From Panacagrimonas sp041603235 (lineage in GTDB: Bacteria; Pseudomonadota; Gammaproteobacteria; Nevskiales; Nevskiaceae), in the NCBI GenBank assembly GCA_041603235.1, contig JBFIES010000001.1, forward strand, positions 558,001 to 622,000: a stretch of 64,000 bases of DNA, written 5' to 3'. Shown one piece after another: positions 16,944 through 25,993 of the stretch (position 1 is the first letter of the stretch; every line of letters starts with the position of its first letter). The position numbers and the translations under genes are program-made. The notes below the pieces were generated by a model that had not been told where the DNA came from, did no database searches, and saw only the letters and a list, made by a program, of their open reading frames with translations.

Positions 16944-18164
16944 TTATTGTTTTTCGTATTGCCTGCGCTTTGCGCCCGTGCGCAGTCGAAGGCTGTTCAG
17001 CCGGATGAATCCTTCCGCATCCTTCTGGTTGTAGGCACCGCCATCGTCTTCAAATGTCGCCACATCCGCATCAAACAGGGAATCGGGTGAACGCCGGCCG
17101 GCGTTGTAGACACCACCCTTGTACAGCTTGAGGCGCACGTCACCGTTCACGTACTGCTGAGACTCATCGATCATGGCCTGCAGCATCTTGCGTTCCGGAC
17201 TCCACCAGTAACCGTTATAGATCAGGCTGGCATAGCGCGGCATGAGTTCGTCCTTGAGATGCGCGGCTTCGCGATCCAGAGTCAGGGACTCCAGAGAACG
17301 GTGTGCACGCAACATGATGGTGCCGCCCGGGGTCTCGTAGCAGCCGCGCGACTTCATGCCCACGTAGCGGTTCTCGACGATATCCAGACGTCCGATGCCA
17401 TGGCGGCCGCCAACCTCATTGAGCGCCGCAAGGATTTCGTAAGGCGACATGGCCTTGCCATCCAGCGCCACCGGGTCACCATTCTTGTAGCTGATGGTGA
17501 TCAGTTGTGGCTCATCGGGCGCATCTTCAGGGTTGGTGGTCCAGCGCCAAATATCGTCCGGTGGGTTCCACCACGGATCTTCCAAGCCGCCGCCTTCGTA
17601 GCTGATATGCAGCGCATTGGCATCCATTGAATACGGTGAGCCGCCACCTTTCTTCTTCTCGATGGGAATGTTGTGCTCGGCCGCGTAGGCCAGCAGCTTC
17701 TCGCGGGAGTTGAGATCCCACTCGCGCCAGGGCGCGATGATCTTGATGTCCGGCTGCAGCGCGTAGGCACCCAGTTCGAAACGAACCTGATCGTTGCCCT
17801 TGCCGGTGGCGCCGTGCGAGATGCTGTCTGCGCCGGTTTCCCGGGCAATTTCAATCAAGCGCTTTGAAATCAGCGGTCTGGCGATGGACGTGCCGAGCAG
17901 ATACTCGCCTTCATAAATGGCATTGGCACGAAACATCGGGAACACGAAGTCCCGCGCAAACTCTTCGCGCAGGTCGTCAATGAAGATCTGCTTGACCCCG
18001 AACTGCTCGGCTTTAGGCCGGACATGGTCCAATTCCTCGCCCTGCCCAAGGTCAGCGGTGAAGGTCACAACCTCGCAGTTATGGTGATCCTGCAACCACT
18101 TGAGAATGACGGAGGTATCTAGGCCACCGGAATAGGCCAGAACGACTTTACGGGCTTTGCTCAT
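16944..18164 (-). CDS. argG: Argininosuccinate synthase
   Basis: ArgG joins citrulline and aspartate with ATP in the seventh step of arginine synthesis. The 406-residue protein opens with VVLAYSGGLDTSVILKWL, the PP-loop (SGGLDTS), and has the citrulline/aspartate-binding block ISHGATGKGNDQVRFE. Length is normal for the family. A 24-bp palindrome sits 35-58 bases upstream of the start. argC is about 10 kb away; the other arg genes are not in the window. Confidence 0.97.
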   Translation of the reverse strand: MSKARKVVLAYSGGLDTSVILKWLQDHHNCEVVTFTADLGQGEELDHVRPKAEQFGVKQIFIDDLREEFARDFVFPMFRANAIYEGEYLLGTSIARPLISKRLIEIARETGADSISHGATGKGNDQVRFELGAYALQPDIKIIAPWREWDLNSREKLLAYAAEHNIPIEKKKGGGSPYSMDANALHISYEGGGLEDPWWNPPDDIWRWTTNPEDAPDEPQLITISYKNGDPVALDGKAMSPYEILAALNEVGGRHGIGRLDIVENRYVGMKSRGCYETPGGTIMLRAHRSLESLTLDREAAHLKDELMPRYASLIYNGYWWSPERKMLQAMIDESQQYVNGDVRLKLYKGGVYNAGRRSPDSLFDADVATFEDDGGAYNQKDAEGFIRLNSLRLRTGAKRRQYEKQ

Positions 18165-18198
18165 AGGGGGAATGACATCGGGTCTGAGTATTTTTTGG

Positions 18199-18222
18199 CC
18201 CGTTTGCAGGCCTGCAAACGGG
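18199..18222. promoter_or_regulatory. Perfect 24-bp palindrome between argG and rnt
   Basis: CCCGTTTGCAGG is followed directly by its exact reverse complement. It lies between divergent genes, so it cannot be a read-through terminator. A dimeric repressor or activator site for argG, rnt or both is the likeliest role. It does not match the ArgR box (TNTGAAT-type half sites). Confidence 0.6.
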
Positions 18223-18280
18223 TGACAGGCGGCAGATTATAAGGACGCTTGGGCTCCTGTGCCGCTATAGTGCCGCCCCC

Positions 18281-18937
18281 ATGGAGACCCCAGACCCATC
18301 TTCGCCACCCAAAGTCGGCCATCGATTCCGTGGCTTTCTTCCGGTTGTTGTAGACGTCGAGACCGGCGGATTCAACAGCGCAACCGATGCTTTGCTCGAA
18401 GTCGCAGCGGTCATCCTGGGTGTGGACGAAAACGGCATGCTGGTCCGGCGCAACACGGTGTTCTGCCATGTGGAGCCATTTCCGGGCGCCAATCTGGAAA
18501 AGGCGTCCATGGAGGTCAACGGCATCAAGGTGGACAACCCCCTGCGGCTGGCAAAGAAAGAACAGGAAGCCCTGGCGCACATCTTCAAACCCATCCGGCA
18601 GGCCATTTCTGAAAATGGCTGCACCCGGGCGGTTCTGGTCGGCCACAACGCGCATTTTGACCTCGGTTTTCTCAACGCCGCGGTCGCGCGTACAGGCATC
18701 AAGCGCAACCCCTTCCACCCCTTCTCCTGCTTCGACACCGTCACCTTGGCGGGCAGTCTGCTTGGCCAGACGGTGCTGGCACGGGCCGCACAAGCCGCCG
18801 GCCTGCCTTACGACACTAAGGAAGCGCACTCGGCCATTTACGACGCCGAGATTACGGCCGATCTCTACTGTCTGCTGATCAATCGCATCAAACCCTTGTT
18901 TGATGCCTTGCCGGTTTCGCCAACGCCTTCCCAGTAA
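18281..18937 (+). CDS. rnt: Ribonuclease T
   Basis: RNase T trims the 3' ends of tRNA, 5S and 23S rRNA. The 218-residue protein is a DEDDh exonuclease: VVVDVETGGF gives the first Asp/Glu pair, GHNAHFDLGFLN the second Asp, and HSAIYDAEIT the His/Asp end. A -10-like TATAGT ends 9 bases before the ATG, so the transcript may have almost no leader. It is divergent from argG and convergent with the methyltransferase. Confidence 0.93.
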   Translation: METPDPSSPPKVGHRFRGFLPVVVDVETGGFNSATDALLEVAAVILGVDENGMLVRRNTVFCHVEPFPGANLEKASMEVNGIKVDNPLRLAKKEQEALAHIFKPIRQAISENGCTRAVLVGHNAHFDLGFLNAAVARTGIKRNPFHPFSCFDTVTLAGSLLGQTVLARAAQAAGLPYDTKEAHSAIYDAEITADLYCLLINRIKPLFDALPVSPTPSQ

Positions 18938-18946
18938 GCGCCTGGC

Positions 18947-19852
18947 TCAAGTCTGGGCCGACGTGGTCGTAGCAACGACCATCATCCAGCGCTCACGATC
19001 TCCCACCCGATAGTCCTTCTTGCGCACAACCTTAAGGCCAGCAGCCTCAAGCAGAACATCGTAGGGATGCGAAAACGACATCTCGCTGCCATAGATTTGT
19101 GATTTGGGTGACGCTTTCTGGTCGTGATCCAGGCCCAGTGGCTCCACCAAGGCCACCAGGGAGGGCCCAAGGTGTGTCTGGATATGAGAGAACATTTCCT
19201 GCAGCTGGGCTGGCGTGAAGTATTCCAGAACACCGCCATTGGTCAGAAACACGGTCCCGGGCTGTCCATGGGCCTTGAGCCACTCAATGGCATCCGAATG
19301 CTGGAAATCCAGTGCCGGGTTCTGGATGCTGGCCCTGGCGATGTCCAAGAGCTGCGCACTCAGGTCAACTCCCGTGCCCTGCTGGAATCCAGCTTCATTG
19401 ACGCAGTACTCCAGTGTCTCGCCCCGGCCACAGCCAAACTCCACCAATCGGGTCGCGCCGGCCGACGCCGCCTCCTCACGCAACCACACCGCAATCTCGG
19501 CATGGTGTTTCAGGAAATCGGTTTCGAACCGGTCTGCGTAGTGCTGATGCAGTGAAGCGCCTTCCCCGGCTTCCCAGAACTTCTTGTGAACCGGCTGCAA
19601 CAACTCCAGCTGGTGATTGCGTCTGGCATAGGCACCCAATGCCGCCAGCATCCAGCGATCCTGTCGTGACAAATCCGCAAAATCGTCGAAGCGGGCCGCT
19701 TGCAGCTCGGCCATTCGCTGCGGACGCAGACAGCGCAGGAGCGAGCCCAAAAGCAGGATCACGGCGGCCTTCAGGCGCGAAGCCGGCACACCGAAGGGAT
19801 ACCAGTCGCCGCCATCATTAAGCACTTTCTCGGATGTCTGCGGTTGATTCAT
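18947..19852 (-). CDS. Class I SAM-dependent methyltransferase
   Basis: The protein is 301 residues from ATG 19852, which has AGGTG six bases upstream; a GTG at 19861 would overlap this ribosome site. The SAM-binding motif I LVEFGCGRGE and a GTGVDLSAQLLDIAR motif II lie in the middle, followed by FLTNGGVLEYFTP. It resembles methyltransferases that act on small molecules or sugars, but the substrate cannot be told. It stands alone between rnt and the ornithine-lipid genes. Confidence 0.8.
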   Translation of the reverse strand: MNQPQTSEKVLNDGGDWYPFGVPASRLKAAVILLLGSLLRCLRPQRMAELQAARFDDFADLSRQDRWMLAALGAYARRNHQLELLQPVHKKFWEAGEGASLHQHYADRFETDFLKHHAEIAVWLREEAASAGATRLVEFGCGRGETLEYCVNEAGFQQGTGVDLSAQLLDIARASIQNPALDFQHSDAIEWLKAHGQPGTVFLTNGGVLEYFTPAQLQEMFSHIQTHLGPSLVALVEPLGLDHDQKASPKSQIYGSEMSFSHPYDVLLEAAGLKVVRKKDYRVGDRERWMMVVATTTSAQT

Positions 19853-19997
19853 CTTGCGCACCTGTGGACGAAGCGGATTCGGCTCTCAATCAAGGCATGT
19901 TATCGGCACAACACCATTCTTCATATCTTCGCCGCAGCGCGAGACGGTGGAACGCGCGCGACAAGCGCCCGGCCTGTCATCGAACTTTCATGCTTGC

Positions 19998-20029
19998 TTA
20001 ACATCACTCACACGGGCTTTTCATAGATT
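19998..20029 (+). promoter_or_regulatory. Possible promoter of the olsB-olsA-lipA run
   Basis: TTAACA (five of six bases to the -35 consensus) is followed after 17-18 bases by a weak -10-like CATAGA. It lies about 40 bases before the olsB start. Confidence 0.3.
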
Positions 20030-20067
20030 TTCGTGCGTCCAATAAGGGGCGAATAACGGAAGTCACC

Positions 20068-20910
20068 ATGTCCGCAGTCATCGATACGCTCATTACCCGT
20101 AATGGCGTTATTTGCAGCGAACCGGAAAAATCACAGCGGCCTCGCTTCGAAGTCAGCGTGGCCGAAACACAGAGTGAAGTACTGGAGTCACAGCGTCTCC
20201 GATACGAAATTTTTGCAGGCGAGCTTGGCGCCGAGATTGATGGCGACATCGACTGCGACGAATACGATCCCTGGTGCCGCCACCTGCTCGTGCGCGAAAC
20301 CGCGACCGGTCGCCTGGTCGCCTGCACCCGCATGCTGGCGGATTCCGACGCGCCCAATGCGGGTGGGTTCTATTCTTCCGGCGAATTCGACCTAGCCATG
20401 CTCGACGCACTGCCTGGCCGGGTGATGGAGATCGGCCGCACCTGCGTCCACGGCGACTATCGAAATGGGGCAGTCATCGCCACCCTGTGGCAGGGCATTG
20501 CCTCGCATGTCACGGCCTATGGATTTGACTACCTGTTTGGCTGCGCGAGCATCAGTCTTGAGGATGGCGGCGCGCAGGCCCACGCCATACTCCAGCAGGT
20601 CCGGGCGCGTCACCTGGCACCGAGCTATCAGCGTGTGCGGCCCTACTACCCACTGCCCGCAGTGGACGCACGACCGGAGAAATGGAATGCCGACCAGAAC
20701 AGTAGTTCTGGCCGTGTACGCATGCCGCCCCTGCTCAAGGCCTACATGAGCCTGGGTGCCAAGGCCTGCGGCGAAGCCTATTGGGACCAGCAGTTCAATT
20801 GTGCCGACGTGTTCATGCTGCTCAATGTGAGTGAACTCAATCCGCGCTATACGCGCCACTTCATGCAACGTTCAACAGCGTCCAGCAAGGCCGTCAGCAT
20901 TCAGGCCTGA
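20068..20910 (+). CDS. olsB: L-ornithine N(alpha)-acyltransferase (OlsB-like)
   Basis: OlsB transfers a 3-hydroxyacyl chain from ACP to ornithine, the first step of ornithine-lipid synthesis. The 280-residue GNAT-fold protein has LESQRLRYEIFAGELGAEID, the typical acyl-ACP/ornithine acyltransferase block, and VMEIGRTCVHGDYRNGAVIATLWQGI. The next gene encodes an OlsA-type O-acyltransferase, which strengthens the call. The start ATG has CGGAAG upstream. Ornithine lipids often replace phospholipids when phosphate is scarce, but I see no PHO box. Confidence 0.85.
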   Translation: MSAVIDTLITRNGVICSEPEKSQRPRFEVSVAETQSEVLESQRLRYEIFAGELGAEIDGDIDCDEYDPWCRHLLVRETATGRLVACTRMLADSDAPNAGGFYSSGEFDLAMLDALPGRVMEIGRTCVHGDYRNGAVIATLWQGIASHVTAYGFDYLFGCASISLEDGGAQAHAILQQVRARHLAPSYQRVRPYYPLPAVDARPEKWNADQNSSSGRVRMPPLLKAYMSLGAKACGEAYWDQQFNCADVFMLLNVSELNPRYTRHFMQRSTASSKAVSIQA

Positions 20911-20911
20911 T

Positions 20912-21694
20912 GTGACGACCATCACCGAATCCGAGCGACCAACCGGGGCCAGCACCGGGCTGACCGGCCTTGTCCGGCTGTGGCTGCGCGCCTGCGCGCT
21001 GATTCCGCTTCTGGCCTACGGCCTGCTGCTGTGTCTGCTGGTCGGTCTGGATGCAGGCGGCTACCTGCGCCGTGAAGCCCTTGCGGCGCACTGGTCCAGA
21101 CTGCTCATTGCCTTGCTCGGCATCCGGGTGCGATTTGTCGGCAGCGTGCCTGACCAGCCGGTGCTGATCGTGGCCAATCACGTCTCGTGGCTGGATATCC
21201 CGGTCATCCAGACACATTTGCCCTGCCGTTTTGTCTCCAAATCTGAAGTCCGCGATTGGCCGATTGCCGGCTGGTTCGCACAGGCGGCTGGCACCTTCTA
21301 CATCCGCCGCGGCAAGGGCGGCTCACGCCCTTTGCTCAATCGACTGATTCCGCATTTGCAGGATCGCGGCGTGGTTACAATTTTTCCCGAAGGTACCACC
21401 AGCGACGGGACTCAGGTCCTGCCCTTTCACTCTCGCTTGTTTGCGGCTGCCATCGAGTCGGGCTGCCAGGTGACTCCCGTGTCGATCCAGTACGACCCCG
21501 GATGTGACGGACAGGCGCTGGCGCCCTTTATCGGCGACGACAATCTGGTTGCGCACTTGTTCAGGGTGCTACGCGACCCCGGCATGGACGTCAGCATCAT
21601 GACCTCCACCCCTTTGGACTCTGAAGGAAAAACTCGCGCCCAGTTGGCCGAGGCATCACGGCAGGAGATTCGCCAGAAGCTGGGCACGGGCTGA
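20912..21694 (+). CDS. olsA: 1-acyl-glycerol-3-phosphate / lyso-ornithine-lipid O-acyltransferase
   Basis: A PlsC-fold acyltransferase of 260 residues from GTG 20912, one base after the olsB stop. A start at 20831 would overlap olsB by 80 bases and is rejected. The catalytic motif is NHVSWLD and the substrate motif FPEGTTS. A hydrophobic helix at about residues 20-42 should anchor it to the inner membrane. Next to olsB it most likely esterifies lyso-ornithine lipid; general PlsC activity is the alternative. Confidence 0.82.
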   Translation: MTTITESERPTGASTGLTGLVRLWLRACALIPLLAYGLLLCLLVGLDAGGYLRREALAAHWSRLLIALLGIRVRFVGSVPDQPVLIVANHVSWLDIPVIQTHLPCRFVSKSEVRDWPIAGWFAQAAGTFYIRRGKGGSRPLLNRLIPHLQDRGVVTIFPEGTTSDGTQVLPFHSRLFAAAIESGCQVTPVSIQYDPGCDGQALAPFIGDDNLVAHLFRVLRDPGMDVSIMTSTPLDSEGKTRAQLAEASRQEIRQKLGTG

Positions 21695-21725
21695 TTCCAG
21701 AGGGACAGGCGCGTAAACTAGGCGC

Positions 21726-22700
21726 ATGAGCACTCCCCCGAACAGACCCGCGCCCGTCGTGGCCGGCGTGAAGTTGCGCGGCGCCGAAAAAATGGCGCGC
21801 ATCCCCGTCAAATTCGAAGCCACGAGCGTGATGCCGCGCAAACCCAAGTGGATTCGCACCCGCCTGGGCAATGCAACAGAGGTTGAGCGCATCAAGAAAA
21901 CCCTGCGCGAGCAGGATTTGCATACGGTTTGCGAAGAAGCCAGTTGCCCGAACCTGTCTGAATGCTTCAGCAAGGGCACCGCCACTTTCATGATCATGGG
22001 CGACATCTGCACGCGGCGTTGCCCGTTCTGCGATGTGGCGCACGGGCGACCCAATTCGCTGGATGAAAACGAGCCGGCCAAACTGGCCAAGACCATTGCG
22101 GCGATGAAGCTCAAGTACGTGGTCATCACCAGCGTTGATCGCGACGACCTCAAGGACGGCGGCGCTGCCCATTTTGCGGCCTGCATTCGCGAGAGCCGCA
22201 TCGCCAGCCCGCAGTTGAAGATTGAAGTGCTGGTGCCGGACTTCCGCGGTCGCATGGACCCTGCGCTGGCCATCTTCAAGGACACTCCGCCGGATGTGTT
22301 CAATCACAATCTGGAAACGGTGCCCCGGCTCTACAAGCGTGCACGCCCCGGTTCTGACTACCAGTGGAGTCTGGATCTGCTGGCGCGCTTCAAATCACTG
22401 CATTCAGGCGTTCCGACCAAATCCGGCCTGATGCTGGGGCTGGGCGAAACCTCGGAAGAAATCGAGCAGGTGATGCAGGATCTGCGTGCCCATCAGGTCG
22501 ACATGCTGACCCTGGGACAGTATCTGCAGCCCTCGAAGAATCACCTCCCGGTCGAAGCCTTCATTCATCCGGATGAATTTGACCGCCTGAGAGTTGTGGG
22601 CGAGAAAATGGGGTTTGCGCACGTGGCCAGCGGGCCGATGGTGCGCTCCAGCTACCACGCCGATCAGCAGGCCGACGACATTCTCGCTTCTGCAGTCTGA
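21726..22700 (+). CDS. lipA: Lipoyl synthase
   Basis: LipA is a radical-SAM enzyme that inserts two sulfurs into protein-bound octanoyl groups. Both cluster motifs are present: CEEASCPNLSEC for the auxiliary [4Fe-4S] cluster and CTRRCPFC for the radical-SAM cluster. The C-terminal GPMVRSSYHAD supplies the conserved RSSY. The 324-residue length is normal. It follows olsA by 31 bases. The usual partner lipB is not in the window. Confidence 0.97.
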   Translation: MSTPPNRPAPVVAGVKLRGAEKMARIPVKFEATSVMPRKPKWIRTRLGNATEVERIKKTLREQDLHTVCEEASCPNLSECFSKGTATFMIMGDICTRRCPFCDVAHGRPNSLDENEPAKLAKTIAAMKLKYVVITSVDRDDLKDGGAAHFAACIRESRIASPQLKIEVLVPDFRGRMDPALAIFKDTPPDVFNHNLETVPRLYKRARPGSDYQWSLDLLARFKSLHSGVPTKSGLMLGLGETSEEIEQVMQDLRAHQVDMLTLGQYLQPSKNHLPVEAFIHPDEFDRLRVVGEKMGFAHVASGPMVRSSYHADQQADDILASAV

Positions 22701-22710
22701 GCCTGCTGCG

Positions 22711-25050
22711 CTAACGGACCAGTTCCACCCGCAGATCACGCTCATCGGCTCGGCCGCGCTCATCAACGGCACGAATTGAGTATTGACCCGGCTGGCTCGG
22801 CACCCAGCCCAGAGCCACACCCGGCGCCGAGCGGCCGACAAAAGCTTCATCCACAAACCAGTAGATGTGGCGGACATCGCCCTGCGCATGAGCCTTCAAA
22901 GTCAGGACTTGCTCGCCGAGCCTGGCCTCCCGAACGCTGTAGCTCACGCCGGACAGCGGTGACACGATCTGCGGGGGGACGCCTTCTCCGGAAGCTTGCG
23001 CACATTCTCCGGGCGCAGGAGGGGGTCGGCGCGGGATTCCTGCCTGGGCAAACAGGCGCATCAGGTCCGAGGGCCAGAACTCGTGCAGTTCCCATTGAAG
23101 GTCCTTGTCCGCAAACGGCGGGCAAGCCTGACGACCGGTTAGCCGGTCCACCGCAACACGGCGGTGCACATCCGAAAGCTTGATGGGCGACACCCCGGGG
23201 ATGAATCCGGTGGTCACCGTCACGGGGCATTCTGCGTTGGGCAGGTCACCCGAAGCGGCGCACACCTCGATGCGCGCCAGTCGGGCTGGCTGTTTGCGAG
23301 CGGGCTCGATATAGCCCCGCGTTGCGCGCAAGCTGTCGCGCATTCGAAAGAACAGGGGCGCCGCAGCGCGCACACCGACAAAGGCCGGGTTGGAGCGACC
23401 ATCAAACTCGCCCACCCAGACCGCCAGCACGTAAGGGCCGAAGATGCCCACGGTCCAGGCGTCGCGAAACCCCCATGAAGTGCCGGTCTTCCACGCCACC
23501 GGCGCACCGCCGCCAACGCCCTGAATGATCAGGTCATCGGGTCGGGGGTTTTCCCGCAGCATGTCGATCAGCAGATAACTCGCTTCTTCCGACAACAGCT
23601 GTGGTCCTGCCTCACTGCTTTCGCCCTGCAAGTAATGCAGCGGCCGTAGCCGGCCGCGGTTGGGCAGCAAGGCATAGAGCATCAGGTTCTCCGCCATGGT
23701 GGTTTCGCCCGCGCCGAGTACCAATGCCAGGCCGTAGTGCTTGCGCGTGGCCAGTTGCGAGATCCCGGCGCGCTTGAGAAAGCCGTAAAGGCCGTCATCC
23801 TTCAGGCGCGCCGCAAGGGCAACGGCCGGCACATTTCGCGAACGGATCAGGGCCTGCGTCGCATCGATGGGACCCACAAATGCACCGTCAAAGTTGTCTG
23901 GTGAAAAAGGACCGAATGCAGTCGGCGCATCCTTGAGCACACTGCGCGGGTGGATCAGCCCCTGATCCATCGCCAGACCATAGATAAAGGGCTTGAGCAG
24001 CGAACCCGGCGAGCGCTTGGCCAAGGTCCCGTTGACTTGCCCATGCAAATCCGCGTTACCGAAATCTGCAGAGCCGAGCATGGCTTTGACCTCCATGCTG
24101 CGCCAGTCGATCAACATGGCCGAGGCATTGCGAATGCCCAGACGATGGCTGGATGCCAGATACTTTTCCATCTGGCGTTCCAGCCTGTGCTGCAATTTCA
24201 GATTCAAGGTGGTGCGCAGTTGCCGCTTCGCGGGATCTTGGCTCAAGAGCGAATCGACCAGATGCGGCGCTTCAAATGGCAGATCAGCGCGTTTGCGAAA
24301 CTTCAGGGGCAGCGCAACCAGACCCCGCTCGCTTGCGTCCGCCGGATGCAGCTCGGACCAGCGCTCAAACAATTGCTGGCGCGCAAGGCGCAAGGATTCC
24401 GGCTCCAGTTCATCCGGCGCGCGACGCGCAGGTGATTGCGGAATCAATACCAGCGATAACAACTCCGGCAGCGAGAGCGCGGCCACCGGCTTGTCGAAAT
24501 AGATCAGGGCGGCTGTGCCCACGCCCTGAATGTTGCCGCCGTAGGGCAGCAGATTGATGTGAGCTTCAAGAATGTCGTGTTTTGAGTAGCGCGCCTCCAG
24601 CCAGAGGGCGAGCACCATCTGCTTGAGCTTGCCGCTGAAACTTCGGGTATTGAGTCCGTAGTAGAGACGCGCCAGCTGCATACTGATGGTGGAGGCGCCT
24701 TGTCGGCGCGCGCCGCTGGCCATGTCGCGCATTGCGCGCAGGACGGCCAGCGGATTGATGCCTAGGTGCCAGCGAAAATACTGGTCCTCATGCAGCAGCA
24801 GCGCTTCAATAAAGCGCGGCGACACCTGCGACAAGGGCACCCACAAACGGTATTGCTGATCTCGCGCCAGACTCAGACGGAGCAACTCACCCTGTTCGTC
24901 GAAAACCACCCGTGATTGGGCAATGGCGTCAGATAGCGCCGGACGCGGAAAATATCGCAGCGCGGTCAGTGTGCAAAGTAAAAGCAGGAACAGGCCTGCA
25001 ACAACCCACAGCGTGCGCTTGCGCCTGCGTCGGACGCCGGCAAACCGCAT
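22711..25050 (-). CDS. pbpC: Penicillin-binding protein 1C
   Basis: A 779-residue bifunctional murein synthase. One N-terminal membrane helix (about residues 13-32) is followed by a GT51 transglycosylase domain (LLLHEDQYFRWHLGINP, RQGASTISMQLARLYYG), then a transpeptidase domain with active-site SPGSLLKP and KTGTS, then the C-terminal BiPBP_C domain. Extra C-terminal sequence after the transpeptidase is typical of PBP1C rather than PBP1A/B. The alpha-2-macroglobulin gene that often accompanies pbpC is not adjacent. It converges with lipA, 10 bases apart. Confidence 0.95.
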   Translation of the reverse strand: MRFAGVRRRRKRTLWVVAGLFLLLLCTLTALRYFPRPALSDAIAQSRVVFDEQGELLRLSLARDQQYRLWVPLSQVSPRFIEALLLHEDQYFRWHLGINPLAVLRAMRDMASGARRQGASTISMQLARLYYGLNTRSFSGKLKQMVLALWLEARYSKHDILEAHINLLPYGGNIQGVGTAALIYFDKPVAALSLPELLSLVLIPQSPARRAPDELEPESLRLARQQLFERWSELHPADASERGLVALPLKFRKRADLPFEAPHLVDSLLSQDPAKRQLRTTLNLKLQHRLERQMEKYLASSHRLGIRNASAMLIDWRSMEVKAMLGSADFGNADLHGQVNGTLAKRSPGSLLKPFIYGLAMDQGLIHPRSVLKDAPTAFGPFSPDNFDGAFVGPIDATQALIRSRNVPAVALAARLKDDGLYGFLKRAGISQLATRKHYGLALVLGAGETTMAENLMLYALLPNRGRLRPLHYLQGESSEAGPQLLSEEASYLLIDMLRENPRPDDLIIQGVGGGAPVAWKTGTSWGFRDAWTVGIFGPYVLAVWVGEFDGRSNPAFVGVRAAAPLFFRMRDSLRATRGYIEPARKQPARLARIEVCAASGDLPNAECPVTVTTGFIPGVSPIKLSDVHRRVAVDRLTGRQACPPFADKDLQWELHEFWPSDLMRLFAQAGIPRRPPPAPGECAQASGEGVPPQIVSPLSGVSYSVREARLGEQVLTLKAHAQGDVRHIYWFVDEAFVGRSAPGVALGWVPSQPGQYSIRAVDERGRADERDLRVELVR

Positions 25051-25126
25051 TCAAAAATCAGCTGGGCAGGCGCAATGCATCGACTGCATCGCAAGGGTGG
25101 TCAGCAAGCTGACCACCGAGGCAGGG

Positions 25127-25504
25127 TCAGACCGAAAATGAAGAACCGCAGCCGCAGGTCGTGCTCGCATTGGGATTGCGGATGACGAACTGCGCACCTT
25201 CGACATTGTCCTTGTAATCAATCTCGGCGCCGATCAGGTACTGCATGCTCATCGGGTCGACCACCAGTTTGACGCCCTGATTCTGGACCGACACGTCATC
25301 CTCTTCCTGAGCTTCATCAAACTTGAAGCCGTACTGAAAGCCGGAGCAACCACCTCCGGTGATGAAGACGCGCAGGACCTGCTGCGGATTCTCTTCCTCG
25401 TCCAGCAGCTCACGCACCTTGAGCGCGGCCGAATCACTGAATGTCAGCGGCGGAATTTCCACGCCGTCTGTCGAGAGATTGTCTGAGGTGTTCTGTGCTT
25501 CCAT
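25127..25504 (-). CDS. erpA: Iron-sulfur cluster insertion protein ErpA
   Basis: An A-type carrier that hands Fe-S clusters to target enzymes. The three conserved cysteines occur as GGGCSGFQYGF and TTCGCGSSF. ATG 25504 with AAGGA six bases upstream is chosen over TTG 25510; this gives 125 residues. An N-terminal acidic tail of about 20 residues precedes the fold. It is downstream of the bactofilin gene, 9 bases apart. Confidence 0.92.
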   Translation of the reverse strand: MEAQNTSDNLSTDGVEIPPLTFSDSAALKVRELLDEEENPQQVLRVFITGGGCSGFQYGFKFDEAQEEDDVSVQNQGVKLVVDPMSMQYLIGAEIDYKDNVEGAQFVIRNPNASTTCGCGSSFSV

Positions 25505-25513
25505 GTTCAATCC

Positions 25514-25987
25514 TTACTCGGCTGCGGATGCCAGTTTGACTCTGGGCAAGTCTCGTACGTCTCGCGGTGCAGCACTACCCGAAGCGCTTTGCGTGGTCGA
25601 TGGCGTGTGATCTCCAAGCGGATCATGGACCATCTGGCCGTTGACCTCAGCCCCTGGCTGAATTTCCAGCTTGTTGTAGTAGACATTGCCCGTGACGCGC
25701 GCGTTCGCAGCCAGTGTCATGTGCTCGCTGGAGTGGACATTGCCCGAAACCGTGCCGTTCACCGTAATGATGGGGACGCTGACGTCGCCTTCAATAGCGC
25801 CGTTTTCACTGATGGACAGGCTCGCACTATCGCCCTCACTGGCCAGCACTTTTCCCTTGATGCGCCCATCGACGTGCAATCCGCCGGAAAACAGCACATC
25901 GCCGTTGATCTCGGTGAGTCCGCCCACCAGGGTATCCACGGTGCCGGCTTTGCGCTTCTTGGCAGTTTTTTCAGGTTTGGCAAACAT
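25514..25987 (-). CDS. Bactofilin (polymer-forming cytoskeletal protein)
   Basis: A 157-residue bactofilin. Residues about 20-125 show the beta-helical pattern of regularly spaced Gly, Val and Ile (LFSGGLHVDGRIKGKVLA, ISENGAIEGDVSVPIITVNG). Basic N-terminal and flexible C-terminal tails flank it. Bactofilins form filaments at the membrane that help set cell shape or recruit murein enzymes. The upstream neighbour is a membrane-anchored DUF6776-like protein, a possible partner. Confidence 0.93.
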   Translation of the reverse strand: MFAKPEKTAKKRKAGTVDTLVGGLTEINGDVLFSGGLHVDGRIKGKVLASEGDSASLSISENGAIEGDVSVPIITVNGTVSGNVHSSEHMTLAANARVTGNVYYNKLEIQPGAEVNGQMVHDPLGDHTPSTTQSASGSAAPRDVRDLPRVKLASAAE

Positions 25988-25993
25988 CAGTTC

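Noticed and set aside
18161..18829. 222-codon minus-strand frame over rnt
   Set aside because: It overlaps the complete RNase T gene and has no family match.
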